This document shows positions 1 through 5,040 of a stretch of 6,204 nucleotides of DNA, in pieces; the first letter of the stretch is position 1, and each line of letters opens with the position of its first letter. The DNA is from Dehalococcoidia bacterium UBA3254 (GTDB lineage: Bacteria; Chloroflexota; Dehalococcoidia; Dehalococcoidales; UBA3254). The translations under genes and the position numbers were made by a program. The DNA lies in the NCBI GenBank assembly GCA_002362735.1, contig DEUU01000252.1:1-6204 (forward strand), written 5' to 3'. The notes below the pieces were generated by a model. The model made no database searches. It was not told the origin of the DNA and saw nothing but the letters and a program-made list of their open reading frames with translations.

Positions 1-271
1 GAGATACCAGTTGATGGGCAAATTCATATGCCCCTCCCTCTTTGGGGTATTTGGCAGACAGTTCGGCAAACGTTAAAGCCGTAAATAAGGAGACTATTGT
101 GGCGAGTAGCAGAGATATGATCATCGCCGAACCGGCTAAACCGGCAACGATTCCCGTAACTACAAAGATGCCTGCACCAATAATGGCTCCTATATTTATT
201 GACACAGCGTCAAAGAGTGATAAATTATGCTTCAGAAATAGTTGTTTGTCCGTTCTTTTCATTGTAGACAC
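1..271 (-). CDS. APC-family amino acid permease, N-terminal part (cut by left edge)
   Basis: This is the first ~90 residues of a membrane transporter of the amino acid-polyamine-organocation superfamily, which takes up or exchanges amino acids. The diagnostic stretch is INIGAIIGAGIFVVTG, the TM1 substrate and sodium-binding segment with its unwound G-x-G-I-F motif, preceded by a short charged N-terminus and the typical LSLFDAVS lead-in. TM2 follows (SAMIISLLLATIVSLFTALT) and then AELSAKYPKEGGAYEFA, the conserved loop where 'P-x-x-GG-x-Y' is nearly invariant in the family. Start: GTG at 271 has GAGG six bases upstream (281-278), while the in-frame ATG at 262 would sit 15 bases from the same site, so I prefer GTG; ATG at 262 is the alternative. 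The start lies 13 bases after the EamA stop, so the two genes are co-transcribed. Substrate cannot be told; the gene continues beyond base 1. Confidence 0.88.
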   Translation of the reverse strand, partial: MSTMKRTDKQLFLKHNLSLFDAVSINIGAIIGAGIFVVTGIVAGLAGSAMIISLLLATIVSLFTALTFAELSAKYPKEGGAYEFAHQLVS

Positions 272-284
272 TTCTGACCTCAAA

Positions 285-1145
285 TTACACCAACAATACA
301 AGGGTACCAGCAACGATAAGCACTAATCCGGTGAAGGATCTCCTGGTCAACTTCTCTTTCAGGATAAAGAATGAAAAAGCCACGGTGAAAACGATACTCA
401 GCTTATCAATTGGAACCACAACACTGGCCGGACCTGTCTGTAAAGCCCTGTAGAAGCATAACCATGATGCTCCTGTAGCAATTCCGGACAAGCAGATGAA
501 AGCCCAGCTTTTATTATCGATATGCCTGATCTCACCCTGCTTTTTAACAATGTAGACCATCATCCAAGCCATGACCAGGACGACCACCGTCCGGATAGCC
601 GTCCCCAAATTGGACTCCACCCCCTGGATGCCAACCTTAGCTAGAATCGAGGTCAGGCTGGCAAACACGGCCGAAAGGATAGCATATACCAGCCTTTGCC
701 GGCCGATTGTTTGCTTCTCGCTGATCTGCCGGGTATAAGTCATCAGGAAGGTACCGAAGCCGATAACGACGACGCCGGCAATCTTGCTTAGAGTGACCGC
801 TTCGTTCAGAAAGATAATGGCCAGGATTATGGTGAGAATAACGCTGGAGCGGTCGATTGGAGCAACTTTATTCACTACGCCAATCTGTAGTGCTTTGAAA
901 TAACAGAGCCATGAGGCACCGGTAGCGATACCTGATAACACGAGAAAAAGCAGGGCTTTGCTATCGATATCATGAATGGTTTCTTGAGAACCTACAATAA
1001 ATACCATGAGACAGGAGAAAACAAGAACAACAATGGTACGTATAGCCGTGGCAAGGTTAGAGTCAACGTTATGTATACCCAACTTCGCCATGATAGCGGT
1101 CAAACCAGCAAAAACGGCAGAACCGAAAGCAAATAATATCCACAT
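285..1145 (-). CDS. EamA/DMT-family transporter built of two tandem 5-TM halves
   Basis: This 286-residue inner-membrane protein of the drug/metabolite transporter superfamily (EamA) exports or imports an unknown small metabolite. I count about ten hydrophobic segments, five per half: roughly residues 2-20, 34-51, 65-83, 95-113 and 119-137, then the same pattern shifted by 149. The halves (12-137 and 161-286) align without a gap and are identical at about 62 of 126 positions by hand count; GIATGASWLC occurs in both (72-81, 221-230). They are joined by a polar hinge near 138-150. Half-size ~140-residue EamA proteins with this same start are known, so this looks like an in-frame tandem duplication or fusion of one. 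The ATG at 1145 starts at the usual family N-terminus (MWILFAF) but has no clear Shine-Dalgarno. It is the first gene of an operon with the amino acid permease, which suggests related substrates, but that is inference. Confidence 0.93.
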   Translation of the reverse strand: MWILFAFGSAVFAGLTAIMAKLGIHNVDSNLATAIRTIVVLVFSCLMVFIVGSQETIHDIDSKALLFLVLSGIATGASWLCYFKALQIGVVNKVAPIDRSSVILTIILAIIFLNEAVTLSKIAGVVVIGFGTFLMTYTRQISEKQTIGRQRLVYAILSAVFASLTSILAKVGIQGVESNLGTAIRTVVVLVMAWMMVYIVKKQGEIRHIDNKSWAFICLSGIATGASWLCFYRALQTGPASVVVPIDKLSIVFTVAFSFFILKEKLTRRSFTGLVLIVAGTLVLLV

Positions 1146-1170
1146 AACGAAATGTAAAAGTTAGCTTGAC

Positions 1171-1179
1171 ATTATATCA
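1171..1179 (-). promoter_or_regulatory. Extended -10 promoter for the transporter operon
   Basis: On the minus strand the sequence reads TGATATAAT, a perfect TATAAT (1176-1171) with the TG extension one base upstream. It lies about 25 bases before the EamA start, giving a leader of roughly 20 bases. No good -35 hexamer is seen at 16-18 bases, which is tolerated in extended -10 promoters. Confidence 0.6.
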
Positions 1180-1318
1180 GATTCATGAAAATCAAATATT
1201 AGAAGACTTTATCAAACTGCCGATAACTTTAAAGGGTATCGCCGAAGCTATGATGTTAATAAAATATGTAGTAAACGTAAATACTTGTTGTGTAAACGTA
1301 GCACATGGTGTTTTAACC

Positions 1319-1406
1319 GGAGCGGAGGGGACTCGAACGAATAAAAACCATTCGGTAATATTCTCTATTTTTTCCTTTTAGGTTTCCCGAAGATTTCCCA
1401 CTTTGG
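1319..1406 (-). repeat. Direct repeat copy 1: tRNA 3'-end-like site plus integrase-tail-like sequence
   Basis: This is the left member of a pair of diverged direct repeats, the other being at 4950-5040. Bases 1319-1338 on the minus strand read as a tRNA 3' end: T-loop TTCGAGT, T-stem strand CCCCT and acceptor strand CCGCTCC. The 5' partner of the T-stem is absent, so this is a fragment and not a tRNA gene. It matches the other copy at 17 of 20 bases. After 25 unlike bases, 1365-1406 matches 4999-5040 at 35 of 42 bases. Similarity seems to reach weakly outward on both sides (a shared GTAGCACA upstream, patchy similarity to about 1425). A tRNA 3' fragment beside an integrase 3' end is the classical layout of an attachment site, so I read it as an att-like scar. 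Confidence 0.6.
1365..1406 (-). pseudogene. Remnant of an integrase-like C-terminus (13 codons plus stop)
   Basis: The minus strand reads PKWEIFGKPKRKK followed by TAG. This matches the end of the longer open frame at 4999-5145 at 11 of 13 residues. Two of the seven base differences (TTC/TTT, AGG/CGG) and a third (AAA/AAG) are synonymous, and one gives K to R, so the sequence evolved as protein. Directly upstream in this frame is TGA, and the alignment with copy 2 needs a small gap there, so the frame is broken. A K-W-E-x-F-G-K tail resembles the end of phage and ICE tyrosine recombinases; that family assignment is from memory of such tails and is not certain. Confidence 0.4.
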
Positions 1407-1490
1407 TCATTTGGAGACTAAAGTAAACCGATTATCTCCCTTTTAAGTGAATAATAGTACTATCGTCTCTGCTACCTACTGTAACAGAAT

Positions 1491-1538
1491 ACCAAAGCAT
1501 TCGTTAAGCTTTGGTGAGATCCCAAAAAACCAAAGGAG
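1491..1538 (+). promoter_or_regulatory. Leader with two mutually exclusive hairpins, one covering the ribosome binding site
   Basis: ACCAAAG occurs twice, at 1491-1497 and 1529-1535. Between them lies GCTTTGGT (1508-1515). It can pair with the upstream copy (ACCAAAGC 1491-1498, 8 bp, 9-base loop) or with the downstream copy (7 bp, 13-base loop). The downstream copy overlaps the Shine-Dalgarno AAAGGAG (1532-1538) of the DUF5667 gene. The first hairpin leaves the site free and the second would hide it, the geometry of a translational on/off switch. No known riboswitch consensus was recognised. The pairing is seen directly; the regulation is inference. Confidence 0.5.
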
Positions 1539-1545
1539 ATATAGA

Positions 1546-2505
1546 ATGAAAAAGAGGATGTTTACAATACTGGCAGTATTAGCACTGGCAGTCATGATTC
1601 CGGCCAATGTGCTGGCGGCGGAAGCGGAGACGCTGCCGGACCCCGGCATGACCCCGGCATACGGGTTTTATTTCATGGAGACTTGGATGCAGCGTCTGAA
1701 CATGGCACTCACCTTTGGCCCGGAAAGTAAACTGCAAAAAGCCCTGCATTATGCCGGAGAAAAACTGGCCGAAATGGAAATGATGGCAGAGCAAAACCGG
1801 GCGGGCAGCATGGAGCAATCAGCAAATCAATACCGGTATTATATGAATATCGCCAACCGGAATATGGAGCAGGCGATGGGGGGAGACAACGGAACGGCAG
1901 AGAGAGCGGCATTGATGATGGCACGGCACATCGCAGTGATGACACAGAATCAAAATGACGAATCCGAAAATTGCCAGCAGATAAGGAAGCAAACCCGCCT
2001 GCAGGCAGAAGAATGCCAGGAGACAGCCGTCCGCACTCTTGCCGGCCAGAATGCAGAAGAAGCGATCGAACTAAACCTGGCATTAATGGAGCAACAGCGG
2101 CAACGGATACAGAATATGGTGGGGCAGGCAGATGGTTCAGAAATAGAGGAAGCCTTACAGCAATGTGAAAGAATACAAAATATGAACCAGGAAATGATAG
2201 CGAACTGTGAACAACTTGGAGCGGAAGCTCAGCAAAGGCTGCAGCAGGCCATCGCTACCCAGGAAGGAGTACTAAACCAGATACGCAGCCAATACCGATA
2301 CGGCAGCGACGGACCGGTTGATGACCCCGTAAAGAACCAAACTCAAGAACAGCAGAGTGGGACAATGTCCGGTAATGATACCGAGAGTACCCAAAACGAT
2401 GCGGGCCCATTGGGACCAGCGCCGAATTCGGGCGATGGTATTTCTGACGGCAGCGGGTTCGATGCACCAAATGGTACCAACGGTAATACTTACGGCAAGC
2501 AATAA
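1546..2505 (+). CDS. Secreted DUF5667-domain protein with disordered C-terminus
   Basis: This 319-residue exported protein begins with a signal peptide (KKRM, hydrophobic core to about residue 22, cleavage near VLA-A at 24-25). The mature start, ETLPDPGMTPAYGFYFMETWMQRLNMALTF (28-57, given here as a region with key P-D-P-G-M and F-Y-F), is the signature of DUF5667, followed by the amphipathic helices LHYAGEKLAEMEMMAE. Residues ~70-250 look fully helical and Gln/Glu/Met-rich, probably coiled coil, with cysteines at 143, 157, 207 and 221. Residues 253-319 are low-complexity Gly/Asn/Asp/Ser/Thr/Gln and probably disordered; no LPxTG sorting signal is seen. The start at 1546 is chosen because AAAGGAG sits 7 bases upstream and it begins the signal peptide; an in-frame opening from 1447 adds 33 unconvincing residues. 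The gene is clearly richer in G+C than the following signal peptidase gene. Function unknown; the family is usually extracytoplasmic. Confidence 0.88.
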   Translation: MKKRMFTILAVLALAVMIPANVLAAEAETLPDPGMTPAYGFYFMETWMQRLNMALTFGPESKLQKALHYAGEKLAEMEMMAEQNRAGSMEQSANQYRYYMNIANRNMEQAMGGDNGTAERAALMMARHIAVMTQNQNDESENCQQIRKQTRLQAEECQETAVRTLAGQNAEEAIELNLALMEQQRQRIQNMVGQADGSEIEEALQQCERIQNMNQEMIANCEQLGAEAQQRLQQAIATQEGVLNQIRSQYRYGSDGPVDDPVKNQTQEQQSGTMSGNDTESTQNDAGPLGPAPNSGDGISDGSGFDAPNGTNGNTYGKQ

Positions 2506-2525
2506 AATAATAGGTATAGTTAATG

Positions 2526-2571
2526 AAAAATACTGCTCCCCTGTGTATTCATCAGGCGGAGCAGTATTTTT
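2526..2571 (+). terminator. Rho-independent terminator after the DUF5667 gene
   Basis: AAAAATACTGCTCC (2526-2539) pairs perfectly with GGAGCAGTATTTTT (2558-2571), a 14-bp stem including the A/U tract. The loop holds a further CCTG/CAGG pairing (2540-2543 with 2553-2556). The 3' arm ends in five T. It starts 20 bases after the DUF5667 stop. The A-tract upstream makes it possibly bidirectional. Confidence 0.9.
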
Positions 2572-2589
2572 AACTGGTTTTAAAATCAA

Positions 2590-3093
2590 ATGAAAAACAC
2601 TATTCGTGAAATTTTAGTTACAGTAATAGTATCTCTGTTAGTTTTTCTGAGTTTACAGGTAACCATAAAAAGCTCAGTGGTATTTGGATCCAGTATGGAA
2701 CCAAATTTTGAGACTGGGCAGCGTTTGATCGCTAATAAAATCACTTATAAGATAGATGAGATCAAACGCGGTGATGTAGTAATACTTCGTCCACCTACCG
2801 ATAATCATATCGAATATATAAAGCGTATTGTGGGATTACCGGGCGAGACTGTTGAAGTAAGAAACGGACTTGTTTACATTGACGGGTCACCGCTATCTGA
2901 ACCTTATGTTCTTGAAAATCCCAGTTACAACATGAAAAGACTTACAATTCCAACAGATTATTATTTCGTACTCGGAGATAACCGGAATCACAGTGACGAT
3001 TCTCATATCTGGGGACCGCTCCCACGGGAGAACATCATAGGTAAGGTCTGGTTGTCGTTTTGGCCGCCCAGCGAATGGGAGATTAATCCCTGA
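2590..3093 (+). CDS. lepB: Type I signal peptidase (SPase I, S26 family)
   Basis: This 167-residue membrane-anchored serine protease cleaves signal peptides from exported pre-proteins on the outer face of the membrane. It has one N-terminal membrane segment (residues ~8-26), the Gram-positive short form. Box B is FGSSMEPNF with catalytic Ser35; box D is EYIKRIVGLPGE with the general-base Lys78; box E is GDNRNHSDDSHIWG (129-142), where the common Arg of 'DSR' is His139. The C-terminal SFWPPSEW is also typical. Length is normal for the short form. The start is fixed by the N-terminal anchor, and TAA at 2581 closes the frame upstream. There is no Shine-Dalgarno, and the ATG lies only 18 bases past a strong terminator, so how it is expressed is unclear. 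It sits between two genes for signal-peptide proteins, suggesting a locally dedicated peptidase; bacteria of this group usually carry further copies elsewhere. Confidence 0.96.
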   Translation: MKNTIREILVTVIVSLLVFLSLQVTIKSSVVFGSSMEPNFETGQRLIANKITYKIDEIKRGDVVILRPPTDNHIEYIKRIVGLPGETVEVRNGLVYIDGSPLSEPYVLENPSYNMKRLTIPTDYYFVLGDNRNHSDDSHIWGPLPRENIIGKVWLSFWPPSEWEINP

Positions 3094-3111
3094 GCATACT
3101 TAAAAGCGAAA

Positions 3112-3135
3112 ACTGGAATACTGGGAATCTCCAGT
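3112..3135 (+). other. Short hairpin after the signal peptidase gene
   Basis: ACTGGA (3112-3117) can pair with TCCAGT (3130-3135), with an alternative ACTGG/CCAGT pairing (3120-3124 with 3131-3135). It begins 18 bases after the stop but is followed by AATAATAATC and not a T run, so it is at best a weak terminator or a 3' end protecting structure. Confidence 0.3.
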
Positions 3136-3204
3136 AATAATAATCATTTAGGTCATATACCTCAAATTAGTCTGCAGACAATGCCGGGAATCTAGAACAC
3201 GACT

Positions 3205-3246
3205 TGCAGTCAAGAAAATTCTGATGATTTTATCAGATTTTCTGCA
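3205..3246 (+). promoter_or_regulatory. Long imperfect hairpin in the leader region of the DUF2202 gene
   Basis: TGCAG (3205-3209) pairs with CTGCA (3242-3246), AAAA (3215-3218) with TTTT (3238-3241), and TCTGAT (3220-3225) with ATCAGA (3232-3237), with a small internal loop and a bulged T. It has no T run after it, so it is not a terminator. It lies about 115 bases before the DUF2202 start, inside a 267-base gap (3094-3360) that holds no gene. It could be an mRNA leader element or an operator; no known family was recognised. Confidence 0.4.
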
Positions 3247-3360
3247 TTAAGAAATGGGAGGGAAAGTAACATTAAGGTAATTAAGTGTAACAATAATGGA
3301 ATTTCGTCGTTAAGCATAAATGAAATACATATTGATCATTTTAAAAACGAGGGGGTAACA

Positions 3361-4113
3361 TTGAAAAAAAGAATCACAAGAGCGATGCTGGTAACGATTG
3401 GCGTTGTAGTGCTTGTCCTATCTTTGGGTATGACAGCTGCTGCGGCCGACAACAGTAAAGGTGAAGGAGGTCGCACCTGTAATGGTGATAGCCTTGGTCA
3501 ACAGGCTGGTTGGCAACAAGGCGTAGTTAATGGGGATAAACTACAGACTGGTGAACGTACCGGTATGCGTACAGGCTCCTTACAACAAAATGGATGGCAG
3601 CAAAAATCAGATAAAGGAAACCAACAACAATCAGGTGACTGTTCGTGTGCCAAGTCGGTAAAAGAGGTTGCTGAACTTAGTGAAATAGAAGCCAATTGGC
3701 TAATCTACATGCGTGAAGAAGAAAAGCTAGCTCGGGATGTTTATCAGGTTCTATATGAAAAGTGGGGTTCACGTATCTTTGATAATATTGCTGCGAGCGA
3801 GCAAAATCATACCGATGCCCTAGAGAAACTCCTGGAAAAGTACGGAATTACTGATCCTGTAACAGATGAGAACGTTTTAGGTAGTTATATTAATCCAAAA
3901 CTCAATACTTTGTACGATGAATTAAAGACACGTGGACTTACATCGTTGCAGGTAGCTTACCAGGTTGGCTTTGCCATCGAGGAACTGGATATCGAAGACC
4001 TGCAAGAAGCAATTGCGGATTCCGGTGCACATGCGGATATCGTTAGAGTCTATCATAATCTTTTGGGCGGATCGGAGAATCACCTCGCCGCTTTCAGTTC
4101 TCAACTTGATTAG
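3361..4113 (+). CDS. Secreted DUF2202 ferritin-like protein
   Basis: This 250-residue exported protein has a signal peptide (KKRITR, hydrophobic 8-26, cleavage near AAA-AD at 29), a Gln/Gly-rich linker to about 95 with Cys40, Cys94 and Cys96, and then a DUF2202 domain (~105-250). DUF2202 is a ferritin-like four-helix fold whose carboxylates and histidines are expected to bind a di-metal centre. Visible candidates are YMREEEKLARDVY (E119-E121), AASEQNH (E147, H150), IEELD (E207/E208) and GSENHLAAF (E239, H241). Helix spacing and the KYGITDP turn match the family. The start is TTG at 3361, supported by GAGGGGG (3349-3355) five bases upstream and by the signal peptide beginning there. The two neighbours before it are a signal peptidase and another secreted protein, and a small secreted peptide follows 56 bases on. 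Substrate and metal are unknown; a redox or metal-handling role outside the cytoplasm is inference. Confidence 0.9.
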   Translation: MKKRITRAMLVTIGVVVLVLSLGMTAAAADNSKGEGGRTCNGDSLGQQAGWQQGVVNGDKLQTGERTGMRTGSLQQNGWQQKSDKGNQQQSGDCSCAKSVKEVAELSEIEANWLIYMREEEKLARDVYQVLYEKWGSRIFDNIAASEQNHTDALEKLLEKYGITDPVTDENVLGSYINPKLNTLYDELKTRGLTSLQVAYQVGFAIEELDIEDLQEAIADSGAHADIVRVYHNLLGGSENHLAAFSSQLD

Positions 4114-4149
4114 GAATAAAAAATACGAATTCAGTATCATAAGTAAAAA

Positions 4150-4173
4150 ATGAAATTCATGAGAGATAAATGA
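4150..4173 (+). promoter_or_regulatory. Seven-codon upstream reading frame overlapping the next start (ATGA)
   Basis: ATG at 4150 opens MKFMRDK and stops at TGA 4171-4173, which overlaps the ATG (4170-4172) of the small secreted peptide gene in an ATGA junction. This is the layout of translational coupling. There is no clear ribosome binding site before it apart from an A-rich stretch, so it may be chance. Confidence 0.25.
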
Positions 4174-4325
4174 AGAAGATATTGATTACGATGCTGGTCG
4201 TTCTGGCACTGTCTATAGTTTTTGCCGCTCCGGCTTTTGCCGGTGGTGCTCAGGTACGAGGAGATGAAGGTCAGGGGTGTGTCAACCAGTTTCAAATTGA
4301 GGATCCGCCACCCTTTAATCCATAA
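4170..4325 (+). CDS. 51-residue secreted peptide, unknown function
   Basis: This gene is easily missed because of its length. It encodes a clear signal peptide (KK, hydrophobic core ILITMLVVLALSIVFAA, cleavage after AFA at 24), leaving a mature peptide of 27 residues that starts GGAQVRGDEG, has a single cysteine (Cys37) and ends in a proline-rich tail, DPPPFNP. I do not recognise the mature sequence. A purine-rich AGAGAT (4162-4166 region) precedes the ATG by a few bases, and a seven-codon frame overlaps the start. It lies 56 bases after the DUF2202 stop with no terminator between, and a strong terminator follows 21 bases after its stop, so it is probably the last gene of the DUF2202 transcript. 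It could be a full small protein or the N-terminal remnant of a longer one; the closely following terminator favours a complete gene. Confidence 0.72.
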   Translation: MKKILITMLVVLALSIVFAAPAFAGGAQVRGDEGQGCVNQFQIEDPPPFNP

Positions 4326-4346
4326 TTTTAATGTTAGTTTAGGATG

Positions 4347-4385
4347 AAAAAGCATAAGGGGAATAAAGTCTCCCTTATGCTTTTT
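4347..4385 (+). terminator. Rho-independent terminator after the small secreted peptide
   Basis: AAAAAGCATAAGGG (4347-4360) pairs perfectly with CCCTTATGCTTTTT (4372-4385), a 14-bp stem with an 11-base loop ending in a T run. It closes the DUF2202/small-peptide unit; the flanking A tract would also let it work in the other direction. Confidence 0.92.
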
Positions 4386-4444
4386 ATAGTAATATACACA
4401 ACAATAAATAGCTGATTAATGGTAGATCATATACGCTACTAAGC

Positions 4445-4453
4445 TGATATAAA
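4445..4453 (+). promoter_or_regulatory. Likely extended -10 promoter for the DUF4405 gene
   Basis: TGATATAAA (4445-4453) is a TATAAA -10 with the TG extension, the same layout as the promoter of the transporter operon. It lies 24 bases before the DUF4405 start. No convincing -35 is seen. Confidence 0.45.
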
Positions 4454-4477
4454 AATAAACATACTGAAGGGTGATTT

Positions 4478-4780
4478 ATGGTTCAAAAAAAGATAAAACC
4501 AAAAGTATATGCCCGGGCAGTTACGGCGATTGCATTGATAACCGTCTGGTTGCTCTCTGCTTTTTCCGGGCTGGTTCTCTGGTTAGCTCCTGAAGTACGT
4601 CGAGCTGGGCAACAAGAGTTGCTTTTTGGTATCACCAAAGAAAACTGGGGGGAAGTACATTTCTGGATATGTGTTGCCGTGGTATTAGTGACTATAGTGC
4701 ATATAATCATCGACTGGAAGGTTCTAAGAGGGGTGATTCGATATCTTACCAGCGTACATCGTGATTCTACCCGGCTGTAA
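4478..4780 (+). CDS. DUF4405 small membrane protein, cytochrome b-like
   Basis: This 100-residue protein has two membrane segments (about 15-37 and 61-79). The second begins with the family signature FGITKENWGEVHFWICVAVV, with His61 in 'GExHFW' and His75 in VHIIIDW. DUF4405 proteins resemble one half of b-type cytochrome membrane subunits, and these two histidines, about 14 residues apart on one helix, are possible haem ligands; that is family knowledge plus inference. The N-terminus is basic (KKIKPK), and there is no separate signal peptide. AAGGGTGA (4468-4475 region) gives a good ribosome binding site before ATG 4478. It has its own likely promoter after a terminator, so it is probably a single-gene unit. 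No clear terminator follows. A role in electron transfer to the exported proteins upstream is possible but not shown. Confidence 0.85.
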   Translation: MVQKKIKPKVYARAVTAIALITVWLLSAFSGLVLWLAPEVRRAGQQELLFGITKENWGEVHFWICVAVVLVTIVHIIIDWKVLRGVIRYLTSVHRDSTRL

Positions 4781-4949
4781 CATTTTTTCCGTGGTTATAA
4801 AATGATTTTGTGAACTAGTTCGTTGATAATTACAATAGATATAAGTTCCCATTAGTCATCCCACAGAATTATCAAGTCTTAATATGTAGTTTTATATCTA
4901 TGAAATGTCTCCAAACGTAACATAGAAGTAGCACAAAATGTAAACAGGT

Positions 4950-5040
4950 GGAGCCGAGGGGATTCGTACTCGTGCATATTATTCGATAAATGTTGATTCT
5001 ATCTCTTCCGTTTAGGTTTCCCAAAATATTCCCACTTTGG
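4950..5040 (-). repeat. Direct repeat copy 2: tRNA 3'-end-like site plus integrase-tail coding sequence
   Basis: This is the right member of the repeat pair, in the same orientation as 1319-1406. On the minus strand 4969-4948 reads TACGAAT, CCCCT, CGGCTCC, then A-C-C: a T-loop (one base off), T-stem strand, acceptor strand and discriminator plus CC, close to the 3' end of an alanine-type tRNA or tmRNA. The rest of a tRNA is not present. After 28 bases the match resumes at 4999-5040. Shared bases upstream (GTAGCACA at 4928-4935, AATATGTAGT at 4881-4890) hint that similarity once extended further. Confidence 0.6.

Noticed and set aside
42..326. Plus-strand frame of 94 codons at the left edge
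   Set aside because: It is antisense to the amino acid permease, whose minus-strand translation carries the clear G-x-G-I-F transporter motif.
1319..1345. Complete tRNA gene at either repeat
   Set aside because: Only the T-loop, one T-stem strand and one acceptor strand are present; the anticodon arm, D arm and 5' acceptor strand are missing on both sides.
1166..1381. Plus-strand 71-codon frame starting with TTG
   Set aside because: It has no ribosome binding site, runs over the minus-strand promoter and through the tRNA-like and integrase-tail repeat in the wrong strand, and its product has no protein-like pattern.
1447..1545. Upstream extension of the DUF5667 gene by 33 codons
   Set aside because: It would put an unlikely N-terminus in front of a clear signal peptide and read through the leader hairpins; AAAGGAG points to ATG 1546.
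1579..2470. Long open frames antisense to and in other frames of the DUF5667 gene
   Set aside because: They are products of the gene's G+C-rich, repetitive codons; they are rich in Arg, Pro, Cys and His and have no start signals.
4812..4821. GAACTAGTTC palindrome as an operator
   Set aside because: It is a single 10-base palindrome downstream of the DUF4405 gene, with no promoter or gene start near it.
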